A stretch of 64,000 nucleotides of DNA from Flaccisagitta enflata (taxonomy: Eukaryota; Chaetognatha; Sagittoidea; Aphragmophora). Below are positions 47,862 to 62,260 of this stretch, in pieces. Where the stretch lies: positions 52,142,001 to 52,206,000 of the forward strand of contig OZ231127.1 of NCBI GenBank assembly GCA_965153355.1. Reading direction: 5' to 3'. Made by a program: the position numbers and the translations under genes. The notes beneath the pieces are model-generated. The model was not told the origin of the DNA. It made no database searches and saw only the letters and a list, made by a program, of their open reading frames with translations. Within the stretch, counting starts at the first letter, position 1. Each line of letters starts with the position of its first letter.

Positions 47862-49157
47862 TCATCTGGATCTTGACAGAACGTCCTTGAGGATCTGTTT
47901 GGAACCCAGAAATGTTATTTTTTGGCACATGGTAATACTTGGGCATCCAGGGATAAGCGCACGATAATCTTTAAGTTTGAAAGTGACCGCTCCAAGTCAA
48001 CCAATGATAATAGGCACTGTAATACAGTCAAATCCCCACATTTTTTGAAGCTGCCCCTTGAGCCCAATAACACCCCTGACATAATTAAGCGAACTGGCAA
48101 ATTGATCAAAATGGAGAGTAAAAATACGATTTGAGGCTAAAAATTTGACACAGAGATAACTCAGATATAGTATTTTTACAAAGCGAAGCCAAGTGGAGTA
48201 CATGCTAAACGATGTGGCCCTGGGAATATGATATGGCAGAAATTGGGAAGACGATTTAGTCTGATTTTGACACGGAAATTCATTTATGAGAAAACACCAT
48301 CATCTATCACTTATTTTTCTGTATGAGATGAAAGAAAACTGTCATTCCCAGGTTGTTATATAACTGCCAGGTAAAAATGAGGCAATGGCACAGAAAGTCA
48401 GTCCTAAATTGCTTCACAAGGTGGGACAACCCCTGAAGAAAAATGGTGGTTTCTCCAGCAAATTTGGAACTTAAAAACAAAAAAACATTCTCATATCAAG
48501 AGAAAGAGGGCATAAGAAGCCTTTTGTTGACACGCATTGGGCAATTTTTGAAGAAAACCTACCAGAAATAACATATTTCCAAGTTGACTTCAAACTTTGA
48601 CTTTTGGTGAGCATATTTCAAGGTATTTATAGACAAACTCTAATCCCAGTTTGCCTAATTTTGTCAGGGGTGTTATACTTGGCAATCTAAGTGGCTTCCA
48701 TTTTATTTATGTTTGTGTCGCATGGGCAGGAAACATCAATCAAGAATGTCTTCTTTAATCTTTTGTCCTTCACAACCAAGTCAGGTCGATTTGCACCCAC
48801 TGCCATGTCAGTTGTCAGAATTTGGTCGTATAAGATTTCTACGTCTTGGTTGATAATCACATCTTTGGGTTGGTGCATATACCAGTTCTGTCCACACGGG
48901 AGCTTATATCTTCCACATAACACAAAATGAATGTACTTGCAGACAGTGTTATGACGCGTGAAGTATTCCCTCTTTGCAAGGGCGTCGCACCCAGATAGGA
49001 TATGATAAATTGTTTCATCCGTATCCTGTTTTCTGCATATTCTACATGTTGCATCGGCGTGTGTCTTCAGGATATATTTCTCATGATGCTTGGTAAACAG
49101 AGCCATCTCTTGTGCTGCGAGAATATAGCTTTCAGTGAATGGATCAAGAAAACACCT
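47862..49157 (-). pseudogene. Non-LTR retrotransposon C-terminus (CCHC + restriction-like endonuclease), broken
   Basis: The minus-strand frame begins at the (GA)n border at 49157 with LDPFTESYILAAQEMALF, reaches a CX2CX10HX4C knuckle (CRICRK .. HILSGC) and the endonuclease core ANRPDLVVKD .. LIDVSCP, whose PD and D residues fit the PD-(D/E)XK type of R2/NeSL/R4-like elements. It encodes no reverse transcriptase, only the last quarter of such a protein. It is dead three ways: lost N-terminus, stop codons at 48687-48689 and 47997-47999, and a 604-bp TA element at 48070-48673. Beyond the insertion it continues with LQKMWGFDCITVPIIIG and MCQKITFLGSKQILKDVLS, aligning with the copy at 50744-51340. 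Removing the insertion with one TA gives a continuous frame across that joint. Confidence 0.85.
48070..48673 (+). mobile_element. Non-autonomous TA-flanked element (Tc1/mariner-type), 604 bp
   Basis: Ends ACACCCCTGACATAATTAAG (48070) and its inverse at 48673, about 28 bp with few mismatches; TA at 48068-48069 and 48674-48675. It interrupts the retroelement frame exactly. Same family as 10490-11082, and shares the interior word AAATTTGACACAGAG. Within each copy both ends carry the same variant (CCCTGACA here, TCTCACA there). Confidence 0.9.
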
Positions 49158-49446
<289 letters not shown>

Positions 49447-49860
49447 AAAAGACAGACAGACAGACAGAAAGAGATATACAGACAAACAGAAAAAAGTCAG
49501 ATAAAGCTAAAGAAGAATAAAAGGATAGACCAACAGAGACAAACAGATGAAGGAAAAATATACAAAAAAGATATACAAAAAATAACAACACCAAGAAAAG
49601 AAAAAAAATGAATAAATTACACTAAAAAAAGTATCATTAAAAATGACATGATTATTGTCAAAATATTGTTGGGATCTTAAGTGGCAGCGGAAGCGGAAGC
49701 GGAAGCGGAAGCGCTTGATTATGTCCTTTTGCTTCCGCTTCCGCTTCCATTAGGCATCAAAAAAAGTTTTTGCTTCCGCTTCCGCTTCCATGCTCAAACT
49801 ACCGCTTCCACCCGCTTCCGCTTTCGCTTCCGCTTCCGCTTCTGCATCTCTACTAACAAC

Positions 49861-50175
49861 ATTGACAATCAACCGCAAAAACCGCGATGAATGACAACAA
49901 TGACATTGACAATGATTAACGATCAACCACAAGAATAATGACAACATTGATAGACTTGCAACATTGACATTGACAATCATTGACAAGCAATGACAATCAA
50001 CCACAAGAGTAATTACAACATGTAGATCGACTTACAACATTTACAATTAATCTTGCAAAAACTACGACCAAGAACAACATTGACAATCTACTACAAAGAT
50101 TAAGACCAATAACAGAATTTACTAACAGCAGTGACAATCGACCGCAAAAATCATGACCATTAACAACATTGATGA
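49861..50175. repeat. Degenerate TGACAA/CAACATTGACAAT minisatellite
   Basis: Imperfect units of about 20-40 bp (ACAACATTGACAATCAACC). The same sequence type precedes 47101, so the hAT-like element landed inside this array. Confidence 0.8.
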
Positions 50176-50231
50176 AAATACTGTATCATGTTTCAATTTC
50201 AAGGGCGCTCGCTGACTATAGGAAATACGGT

Positions 50232-50333
50232 ATGCATGTATGTATGTATGTATGTATGTATGTATGTATGTATGTATGTATGTATGTATGTATGTATGTA
50301 TGTATGTATTTATGTATGCATGTATGTATGTAT
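50232..50333. repeat. (TATG)n microsatellite
   Basis: About 25 TATG units with two variants near 50310-50320. Confidence 0.97.
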
Positions 50334-50348
50334 GTCGAGAGTAAGGAG

Positions 50349-50455
<107 letters not shown>

Positions 50456-50743
50456 ATACATTTACTTGCACAAGAACAAACTGTCTTAGACTGTCTTGGT
50501 AGTATGAGACTGATAGCCGAGGATTGACCTAATCCTAAGGGCATTTCAGAATGTTTCTTTCTTTGTTGTTGTTTTTGATGTTGTTTTTGGCAATGTATTT
50601 ATTTCAAGTAGTCCACTTCATATGTAATCCAACAAAGGCCAACTTTGAACAAACAAATTGGGCCGTAGTGGCAACACCAGTCCGTACAGAGAGCTTTCAT
50701 GGCTTTCATTCTTCCTTCCCGTAATGGCATATCCAGGTACAAA

Positions 50744-51605
<862 letters not shown>

Positions 51606-52033
51606 AGAGTTCGATGCGACGGAATCCGGCGATCATTAAGCGGAAGGACGCGACAATCTCAATGCGATGGCGACATTGACGAAAAACGATGAGGACACGC
51701 ATCAACATTAGGCTGGGCGTGGAAAAGGACCAGAGAGATACCCGCAAGGTTCGTCTGAGTAGACGATGGGTCGATTGGTGGTTCAGTCTGCGTCTGGCTA
51801 AGCGCGGAAAAAGGACCAGAGATATGCTCGGAATGGACTGAGTAGAAGGTGGGAAATGATCGAATTGATCATGGATAAGGATTGTGATGCAACGCGATGG
51901 AATCATGGAAGCGAAGCCGAGTTATTTGAATGGCCTAGAACAGGTGGATACCTCATCGGACTGGACGTTATAAAAGGCCTAGGCGCAACGCGCAAGGGGA
52001 GACGCTGTAAGGTGGGTAGTGACACCGCAAGTA
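51606..52033. other. No gene seen; diverged duplication
   Basis: GCGTGGAAAAGGACCAGAGA (51716) and GCGCGGAAAAAGGACCAGAG (51803) with similar downstream sequence suggest an old tandem duplication of about 87 bp. Confidence 0.5.
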
Positions 52034-52321
52034 TAAATAGCAGCCCAAATGCAGTAAGTGGTAAGCGGTGCCCGTGCCTTGCTTGAGGCTAGGATCTGGG
52101 CCTCTTGGCTGGGATTTGGACCTCAAAGCTGAGATTTGGGCCTCAAGGCTGGGATTTGGGCCTCAAGGATGAGATTTAGGCCTAAAGGCTGGGATTTGGG
52201 CCTCCAGGCTAGGATTTTGGGGGGATGGATGGATAAGGGACTGACGGACAGATGGAGGAGAAAATTCCCCATATGTATGAAAGCATAGGTCCTCGACCCC
52301 TTTAGGGCCGCTGCCCAAAAA
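52034..52321 (+). repeat. Family E copy
   Basis: GGTAAGCGGTGCCCGTGCCT, seven 20-bp units (GGCTGGGATTTGGGCCTC), then AAAATTCCCCATATGTATG, AAGCATAGGTCCTCGACCCC-TTT-AGGGCCGCTGCCC ending at about 52315. The GACCCCTTTAGGGCC stem keeps pairing through a G.T. Confidence 0.75.
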
Positions 52322-52609
52322 GCAGAAATTTTTCGACCACTTGCCATCATCAGTTGCAGAAGGAGAATGGGAAAAGGAGAGGAAGGAGATGGTAGTGCAA
52401 CAGTAAGTAAACTTTACTTCCCAACTCGAGAAAAAAAATTCCCAACTCGAACATTTGTTGACATTTCATACAAGACATAACATTGTTATTTGGATTTTAT
52501 CTTGTTTCAAACCCAAAGACTCATTACGAAAGTATATGGACAGATCAATTGGATGAGATAAGACATACAAAATTGAAAGTATCAGAGAATTATTAAAAGT
52601 TATTATTAA

Positions 52610-52722
52610 CAAGGCCAAGGAGGCCAATAAGGTGCGACGTGTGGATCGTCGAACGAATGCATTACACGACAGACAGACCGACCGACGGACACAGCCAGTT
52701 ATAGAGGTGCTTTGTCGCACCC
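52610..52722 (-). mobile_element. Family H copy, GGTGCG subtype
   Basis: Read minus: T5, GGGTGC-GACAAA-GCACC, CTCTATAACTGGCTGTG, GTCCGTCGGTCGGTCTGTC, TCGACGATCCACACGTCGCA, CC (GTCGCACC complements 5' GGTGCGAC), GGCC-TCCTT-GGCC, TTG, TTAA. Confidence 0.85.
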
Positions 52723-52850
52723 AAAAAGGTACATTTTCGAAAGATCATGATTTTGCTTGTTGTTCTGTTTTAAAGGAGGTTTTAGAGGAGTGTTACAGAA
52801 TGTATAAGTATGTACATGTTAAAAGATATTGATGTGAGATTTGTAGTTTG

Positions 52851-53130
52851 GAAAAAAATCGAAGAGACGAAGTCCCTTCGGTCTTTTTGAGTCCTGCAGA
52901 GAAAAACGGATTTCCCTTTGTTTTATGAAGCGTTTGAGGAAGTTGATACATTTTGGGACCAGAACGAGACTACGTCTGACATTAATAGCTAAGAAAGAGC
53001 TAATTCTTCTCTTTCAGAGGACGCCAAGCAGAATTCTGTGCAATTGATAATTTTGGAGCTATGATTTTTTAAATCTTTATTTATTTTTTCGCATTTTCCG
53101 CATTTTTCTCAAAAAGGAGGAAACGAGTTA
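52851..53130 (+). repeat. Dispersed repeat family M, copy 1
   Basis: Hairpin-like AAATCGAAGAGACGAAGTCC, CTTCGGTCTTTTTGAGTCCT, then TTTGAGGAAGTTGATAC and GCATTTTCCGCATTTTTCTC. Aligns with 58420-58676. Confidence 0.65.
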
Positions 53131-53204
53131 GTTGAAGTCTATTTGAACTTTGAAATGTCCCAGGTGATGATTGTGCATCATGACAGCACAGTCTCTCTCT
53201 CATT

Positions 53205-53389
53205 TCAACTCTGGACTCTATGGGAGGCTTTGTCCATCAGTCCATCCATCGGTCTGTTGGTCCGTCTGTCTGTCCAAGTGGAAAAAAACTAGCAGTCTAG
53301 ATGCTTGTGTGTGGGGGTTGGGGTTGGGGTGTGGATGGGGGTTGGTTGCCTCTGTCCACCTGTCCGCAACAATATTGTAACCCCGTGAT
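53205..53389 (+). repeat. Degenerate family H copy
   Basis: CAACTCTGGACTCTATGGGA, GGCTTTGTCCATCAGTCCAT tract, TGTCCACCTGTCCGCAACAA, TATTGTAACCCCGTGATAC. The 5' stem is lost. (GA)n follows at 53399-53461. Confidence 0.65.
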
Positions 53390-53393
53390 ACAT

Positions 53394-53462
<69 letters not shown>

Positions 53463-53463
<1 letters not shown>

Positions 53464-54713
53464 GGAGAGAGAAAGAGAGAGAGAAGGAGAGAAAGAGACC
53501 AAAAACCTCGCACTTACGACTTTTTTCCTACGGCGAGAGCCGCCTTTATTGATAATAAACATAGTCCATGAGAATAACGAATACGGTCACTGATTAGGAT
53601 ATTGAGGAAATCAGCATATCAATTAAAAGTATCCCTTTGCTGTTTTGTTAAAATGATAAGAATATATCTGAATATTTCCACTGTTCACAGTGATAATGGG
53701 AAAAGGAGGAGGACTTATTAAAATTGTCATGGTAGAAATTCGGAATGATAACTTCTTAAAAGACAGACAGAGTCAGAGAGACAGACTGACATTCCTGCTG
53801 CCATCCAGGCAGTGGTACAAAATGAAAGAGAGACAGAAAGACATAGTCAGATTGTCGCATAGACAAATATATACAAAACGACATTTTGCCGACAGACCGA
53901 TCGCCTTCTATTCTCAAAACTCGTTCGCGCGGTCGAGCGTACGAAGGAGAATGAGCGTTAACCTTTATCACTCTCACGTTGCCTAGGGATCTCTGTCTGG
54001 GGCGAGCCCCATGCTTTTACTCTTCTTCCTCCTCAATTCTTCTTTTCACTCCCCCTTTTCTACTTCTTTTTCTTCTTCTTCTTTTTCTTCTTCTTCTTCT
54101 TCTTTTTCTTCTTCTTCTTCTTCTACTTTCCCTCCACCTCCATTCTCATACTTATCGATCTACATTTTCTTTATACTCCACCTCCATCTCTTTTCCATTT
54201 TTTCCTGCCGGTTCATTGAATTCTATCTTTACCTCGGAAGTCTTAATCCTTCTTTTCTTCCAACAAGCTTTCTCTATCTATCAGACGGGACCAAGCATCT
54301 CTGTACGATATGTCTTCATGTCTGTTGGTATGTTCGTCAGTCTATTGGTTACTTAGTTGAAAATGGTCCAAAAACAAGGAATCTTGTATCACGACATTTT
54401 ACCAGACAAGCCATTAACTGGCACAGCAGGACGGGAACGCATTGTGGTACCCTGGACTAATTATTCATTATTTCTTTTATTTGAACCACAGTTTCAGCAC
54501 CCCCCTCTCACACCTTTCAATGTTTTCCTACTTTTCCTTCCCCTTCTTCCAACCTCTGTTATGAGTCCCTCCTCCCTCCCCGCTCCTATGACGACATGGT
54601 AACTGGTCTTACATAAAAAAGTACTAAATTCCTTTAGATCTCTTTAGGAAAATCATTACTTTTTCATGTAAGACCTGTTAAGTGTTAACTCTACTGCTTG
54701 TTTTTCTTTTTTT
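53463..54713. other. No gene seen; pyrimidine-rich centre
   Basis: CTT-rich tract at 54050-54125. Overlapping frames across it are compositional. Confidence 0.5.
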
Positions 54714-54858
54714 GGTTGCGGACACGCAACTCTATAAGAGGCTTTGTCCGTCCGTCCGTCCGTCCGTCCGTTTGTAATGATCGAGTCGAAAAGTGTGAAA
54801 ACGCACATTTCCGCCCCTGTCCACCCGTCCGCAACTGGTGGCCGTGTATCCGGCCTTG
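54714..54858 (+). mobile_element. Family H copy, GTTGCG subtype (compact reference)
   Basis: GGTTGCG-GACA-CGCAACTC, TATAAGAGGCTTTG, perfect (TCCG)n at 54748-54770, ATGATCGAGTCGAAAAGTG, CCTGTCCACCCGTCCGCAAC, TGGTGGCCG-TGTATC-CGGCC, TTG then TTTTT. At 145 bp it shows every family feature with little decay. It encodes no protein. Confidence 0.9.
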
Positions 54859-56105
54859 TTTTTAGTTAAACGAAAGAAGATTGTGATGCACATTGTACAA
54901 GCGACCCAGCTCATTTGTGCACCCTCTCTCAGCTTCCTCTCTTAACCACCTCCGCACACAAATATTAATGATCCATCAATTCACCCACCAGTTGTGGAGG
55001 ATTGTCAAACTCATCCTCGTCCAAGTTTCTCAACCTCTTCCTCTTCTTTCTTACTCTATCTCTCTTTCCTCTTACAGTCTTCCACTTCCTCTTCCTCTAA
55101 GTGATTTTTTTTCTTCACCCAAGTCGATTCGAAGTCCCCAACGCAAAATAGCAAAAATCGACGCCCAGAAATTGACGCCCCCTTCTTCCCGCTGCTATCG
55201 CTCTTTCTCCTCCTCCTCCTTCTCCATCCCTGACTCCTTCCATTTTCTTATTTTACTACCTCCTTGTCATTCCCCTTCCCTACTGTTCCCGCCGATATCT
55301 AATTTCCTGTTTCTTGGCATCAGCAACAACCTTTTCTTCTTTTCTCCTCCTCGTCAACTACCTTATTCCAGCTGCTATCTCCCTTTGTCTTTCAACTTTC
55401 ACCGCATCCTTCATTCATGATTCTGCTCTTCCCCGGTTGCCCTCTCTCTCTCCCTCCGCCCCTCCTTCTCGTTCCACTCTCACCTTTCTTTCCCTCCCTT
55501 AAAACGCCCCTCCTGCCGACTCATATCTTTTTTACCCTGACCCTGTCCCTACCGTTCATCTGTTCCTCTGTGTCGCTGTTTCTCTGCAATTTTCGATCGC
55601 TCTTCGTTTGACTAAAATTTCTCGTTGCTTCCGCGTCAAATCTCCATCGCTCAAACTTTCCCAAACAACTCCATCTGTCTGCCGTAAACGCAGTTCCGCA
55701 ACCTCCACCTACTCCACACACTCCACTTACTTTAAGATGGAATGTCTTTGCATATTTACCCAGCTTAAAACATTGCCTACATACCCCCCCCCATCCCACT
55801 TCGATAACTTTGTATTGACCTACCCGCTTTCCAACCATAAAAAATTCCACCCGAATGCCGACTTCTGGTCTCCTTGTGCCACCAGCGACATCGCCGCCAT
55901 CGCCGACGCCGACGCCGCTTAAGATCATAAGGATGAAGACGACGACGATGACGGCGACGATGAAGACGATGACGACACCGAGGGCATCAGTTATGTCCCT
56001 CTCGACTCGATATAATGACGCCTATTATCGATAATAAAGAATAATCTAGATCAGAAGAATTTTTGCCTCGGTGCTCTAGCCCGCGGTTGTGCTGGCGTAC
56101 GTGCT
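54859..56105. other. No gene seen; pyrimidine-rich
   Basis: C/T-rich from 54900 to 55600, so several Ser/Pro/Leu frames stay open (longest 54893-55420, plus). GCCGACGCCGACGCC and GACGATGAC words lie at 55890-55980. No domain recognised. Confidence 0.5.
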
Positions 56106-56134
56106 AATGTGTGTGTTTGTGCGTGTTTGTGTGT

Positions 56135-56181
<47 letters not shown>
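56106..56181. repeat. (GT)n microsatellite
   Basis: Degenerate start, pure GT from 56143. Confidence 0.96.
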
Positions 56182-56184
<3 letters not shown>

Positions 56185-56400
56185 GCGTACGAGTGAAAGT
56201 AAATGTAATCAACGTTTATCAGCTGATGGGTATTTATTTACACTACGACTCGCTAGCTGCGATGAAGGAAGGACATATTATCGTCTAAAGAAAAACGTAC
56301 ATTTTTGCCACCCTGTCAGGAGCTGAGAATAATGCAATGTCCAGTTTCCCAATCTTTTACTTTACGCTGGTGAAGTCATTACATAGCTTGTATTGCTTTT

Positions 56401-57009
56401 ACTATCTTCGCCAAAAGAAACGCGACATCTTCTATCTAGAATATCTTGACTTCTAGAAAAGTTAGAGACTTTAAAAAATAACATATCAATCTACTCCAAA
56501 AGATCTACAAAATGAGTCTCATCTGGTAACTGTATCTTTAAGTGTTTAGAAATGGCTAGCAGAAAAAGGGAAATAGACATTTTCAGAATTGATAAAAGAT
56601 TCTCAAAAAAGAATAGAAAAAAAATTCATTTCATTTAAACTTTGATTATCTCAGCTTCTGGAAAGGCTAGATACTTTCTCCATAAAAGCAAATAATTCTA
56701 CATCGAAAAATCTAAAAGATGAGCGCAATCTGGATTCTGTAGTCTAAGCCATTTGGTAATGGCAAGCAAAAGAGAAGACCTGTTTTTAAAGTCGTTATCT
56801 TGCAAAAACTGCTGACAAATGAGAAAAGGTTATCACATCTGTTAATGAAGAAATGCGTTAGAAATTGCTTCTGAGATTCACAGCCTGGTATGTCTCTCAT
56901 GAAAAAACTTATTTGACTTATAAACTCTCTAAGTTACCAAATTTTATCAGGGTATGGTCAATAAATCATATCATTCCCAGGGTGTCGCGTTTCTTTTGAC
57001 GAAGATAGT
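56401..57009. mobile_element. Inverted-repeat element, 609 bp
   Basis: ACTATCTTCGCCAAAAGAAA, CGCGACA at 56401 is inverted at 56983-57009 with one or two mismatches. Direct copies of CATT(A/G)CATAGCTTGTATT flank it at about 56378 and 57019 and might be a long duplication or an older repeat. No transposase. Confidence 0.65.
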
Positions 57010-57088
57010 ATTGCATAGCCATTGCATAGCTTGTATTAGAATTTTAGCTCTAGACCATTCTTACTAATTATCTTTCTAATCTGAGGAA

Positions 57089-57274
57089 CAAGGCCAGATA
57101 CACGGTACAAGTCGAGTGCAGGTAGGCAGGGAGAGTCATAAAACAGGCTGAAAAGTCACTTGGTCCGATGCAGTGACATGAAAATGTCCTACAAATGCTG
57201 AAAAGGCAAGTGTTACCGCTGGATGGATCGAAGAATCGACAGACCGACGGTCGAAAGACAGACTTAGCAAACAA
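57089..57274 (-). repeat. Degenerate family H copy
   Basis: CAAGGCCAGATACACGG at 57089 (reverse of CCG-TGTAT-CTGGCCTTG), then GTAGGCAGGGAGAGTC, and GACAGACCGACGGTCG near 57240. The 5' hairpin is lost. Confidence 0.6.
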
Positions 57275-57703
57275 CTGAAAATAGCGGATTTTTAACATTT
57301 TTCAACCATAAAATTTTACCAAATTACAAGTTGATTTTGGATCATAAACTACAGGTGGTTTCAAAATGTTTTCTTCTTATTAGTTAATGAATGCGTTAAA
57401 GTTTACCACTGCCGATTCTACCCGACAGCTTAACAGTCACACGCTCTATATTTTCATATGACGGCGTTCCTCCGCAGGCAACATTTGTGTTTCAAAAGGA
57501 GTCAAAGTAAAAAATCAAAATGATTGAAACTGAATGATTAAACTAAAAAAATCATTGAGATATATCATGATTGACATTCTTTTGCATAATTTGCATTCAA
57601 ACATGAAAAAGAACCAAATGAAGTTACAAATAATGAAAAAAATATAATGCAAATTATTGAAAATTTCATTTTTGGTAACTGACAGGGGGCTCGTTGAAAT
57701 TCA
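57275..57703. other. Unique AT-rich sequence, nothing recognised
   Basis: No gene or repeat recognised. Confidence 0.5.
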
Positions 57704-57850
57704 AGATTGTATAGAAAATGAAAAAATGAAAAAAACAAGAAACATAGTTCTCTTCCAAAATTGATTTTTGATAGAAAATGAAAAAAATTTTGATAGAAAA
57801 TGAAAAAATGAAAAAAACAAGAAACATAGTTCTCTTCCAAAATTGATTTT
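57704..57850. repeat. 82-bp tandem duplication
   Basis: GAAACATAGTTCTCTTCCAA with flanks recurs at 57740 and 57822. Confidence 0.85.
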
Positions 57851-58419
57851 TGAAAATTCAAAATTTTGCTGTATTTGAGTCTTAGAATTTCAATGGCAAG
57901 AACAGACTAAAAATGTAAGCAAAATTTCATAAAAAACCTTGATTTTCTTGCTTTTCTCAGGTGAATTGCATTGTAAAAATTATTTTTGAGGTCAGAATAT
58001 GATAAAAATGTATACACCAAGTGTCTTTAAAGACAATTCATCTTTTAAAATCATTCTTGCACCATTATTATCCTGAAAATGATGCAAAAAGTGTGGTGAA
58101 ACACTTACTTTTCCTTCAAAAATTTGCCGTCATATGCACTTGACAGATAGAAAAGGCTTACATTTGACTGATGACATGATAGTTGTAATTGGGTCATGGA
58201 TAGTCGCACAGAGGGATGGACCGATCAAACGACCTTCAATAGATGTCGTCTAGACTTGGAAATACGGGGGAGCTCATAACCTGAGCATCAGTATAGTGAG
58301 GGGACTGATATTTTGCTGGCGTAACGTATAGACCCTAAGGGATTGACGATGGGATATGGCATTCCCCTACGGCTTACCTTAGCAGTCAGTGGACAAAACA
58401 CTATAGGTATATATATCAT
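57851..58419. other. Unique sequence, nothing recognised
   Basis: No gene or repeat recognised. Confidence 0.5.
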
Positions 58420-58676
58420 TGGGGAAAAAATCGAAAAGCGTTTTTCGATTTTTTGAGTCCTGGGTCAGGAATTAATGTTTCTCTTTTTCGCTTCTGACAA
58501 TTTGAGGAAGTTGAGTCCGGACTAGGCTCGCCCATGGCTGGGGTTGAAATTGGTACAGGGTGAAAGAGGGCACTTTTTTACACCTTCTGGATAAAATTTG
58601 GGCACTTTAGGCGCTATGAATTTTTTAATCTTTTTTTATTTTTTCACATTTTCCGCATTTTTCTTGAAGATCTTTA
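58420..58676 (+). repeat. Dispersed repeat family M, copy 2
   Basis: Near-perfect hairpin AAATCGAAAA-GCG-TTTTTCGATTT, then GAGTCCTGGGTCAG, TTTGAGGAAGTTGAGTCC and CACATTTTCCGCATTTTTCT, parallel to 52851-53130. Confidence 0.65.
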
Positions 58677-58711
58677 TTTTTCATCGATCTCAATTTTGAG
58701 TTCAGCAGAGG

Positions 58712-58997
58712 GCAAAGGGAGAGAGGGAGGGGGAGGGAGGGAGGGGGAGGGAGAGGGAAGGAGGGAGAGGGAGGGAGAAGGGCGGAGGGAGGGAGCGAGG
58801 GAGGGAGGGAGAGGGAAGGAGTGTGGGAGGGAGAGGGAGGAAAAGAGAGGGAGGGAGGGGGAGGGGGAGGGAGAGAGGGAGGGAGAGAGGGAGGGAGGGA
58901 GGGAAGGAGGGAGAGAGATGGAGGAGAGGGAGAGGGAAAAGGGAAGGAGAGAGAGAGGAGGGAGAGAGGGGGAGAGAAGGAGAGAAGGAGAGAGATT
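58712..58997. repeat. (GAGGG)n-type polypurine tract
   Basis: About 285 bp of G/A with few pyrimidines, mainly GGGAGGGAG; many runs of three G could form quadruplexes. Stop-free frames here are artefacts. Confidence 0.95.
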
Positions 58998-59817
58998 TAA
59001 AGACAAAAATCACCGATTGAAAAAAGTGCTCATTTTAATATTTTTAGCAGGCAATTTTACTTTTTCCGTTTTTGTCAAGGATGCAGCTTAGGATTGTCTT
59101 TGCTACTTGATATCCATGGGCAAATTAAAGAGCTTCGAATTTTCTTTAAAATGGCGCCAAGAACAAAAATTCAATGCGTTTGATTTTTATGTTAGAATAA
59201 AGATAACCTATTGAAATAATGTTGTGACTTTCCAAATTTTTGACAACCTGTCTTCATCCTAATGCCATTTCTAAACAAATAGAGCTATGGCATCCAGCAA
59301 GGTCTCATTTGAAAGATCTTTCGCAGAGCTTCAAAATGGTCATAGATTTTGCTATGTTTTTTAATTGCTTGGATGTGAAACACTGACAAACCCTCAGTTC
59401 GCTTTTCCATTTTGCCATTTTGCCAATTTTTCCCCCATTCCATTTTTATAGCTTCTCTTCAAAGCGTCACTGCGTCCAAACAATGAGAAACAATGGTAAA
59501 CATACTGTTCTCTTTTTTATGCGCCGCACTGTATGATAGGTGGAACAATATCCCTCACTATACCCGAACTGGAAAATTTGGAGGATGGCCTTGTGAGCCC
59601 TCACTGACTAGTTACTACGCGCATCACTCCTAGTTTTCCATTTAGCAAAACTAACATGCATGGTGTAGCTCGTCCAAACGTGGCGAAACGAGGATAATAT
59701 AGTGGACAAACATATGCTAAGATATTAAGGCTTTGTTTTCTGTTGTTTTAATTCACTATTTTTTTATGCGGAACAGCTATTAAAACATCATTATTTTGTA
59801 TCTACAGAATCATTGCG
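58998..59817. other. Unique sequence, nothing recognised
   Basis: No gene or repeat recognised. Confidence 0.5.
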
Positions 59818-61040
<1,223 letters not shown>

Positions 61041-61392
61041 CTAATACAGCCACAGAGAGAAACAGAGAGCAAAAGCGCCAGAGATCGAGCTAGAAACAGG
61101 AATAAAAACAGGACAGATAAACAGAAACACAGATAGACAGAGGTAGAGAGAGTGGCCTCACGTTTGGTCTTCGTTGCACGTAATGTTCGGTTTCGTATCA
61201 AGTAGAGCATCACGGACGATATAGACGCGATGAGGAGAGGATAGTCGATAGAGAGCCAAGTGTGACCATGAAGCAGAAGAAAAAACCACGAAGAGGAAGT
61301 AGCTGCAGCAGCACATTCTTTATTAAGGTTCTCTTAGTTCTACAGAATTTCTTTAAGAAAAGCTCACTGCTGCTGAGTCTGAGGATATTGAT
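61041..61392. other. Unique sequence, nothing recognised
   Basis: No gene or repeat recognised. Confidence 0.5.
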
Positions 61393-61478
61393 CGGTCCGC
61401 TTCCGCTTCCGATTTAGTAGATATAGATAGCAATTGAACTACATAATGGAAGCGGAAACGGACGCATTGGTAGTGTTC
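61393..61478. repeat. Relic of the miniature hAT-like family
   Basis: GGTCCGCTTCCGCTTCCGAT, AGATAGCAATTGAACTAC and AATGGAAGCGGAAACGGACG resemble the interior of 35222-35363; terminal sequences and duplication are gone. Confidence 0.55.
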
Positions 61479-61802
61479 GAACGCTTTCCTATTCTTGGTT
61501 GACAAAAAAAAAAAGGCTTACAGCATAGAGATCAATGATCTTAATCTACACAAGATAAACGATAAGAATCTTACTGTCGCCGTCTAGTTGGCAAGAAATT
61601 GCGCGGTTGTGCCACTAGAGGCTCAAAAATCGATCATAATCATGGTATTCTTGACTAGAAAAAAAAAGTTTGACAGTGTTCAATGCGTGTGTGTCCCTTA
61701 AAAAGAGTCCTCAGCTGAGTTAAAAAACATCATTAAAAAAGCTCAATAGAAGCGAAGACCAGCAGACGATTCACGAATCAGAACGAGGTGAGTTAATCGA
61801 AG

Positions 61803-62260
<458 letters not shown>

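Noticed and set aside
54893-55420. 175-codon Ser/Pro/Leu frame
   Set aside because: Explained by a 700-bp pyrimidine-rich stretch that lowers stop frequency.
58674-59091. Arg/Glu/Gly-rich protein frames
   Set aside because: Translation of a G/A tract on both strands.
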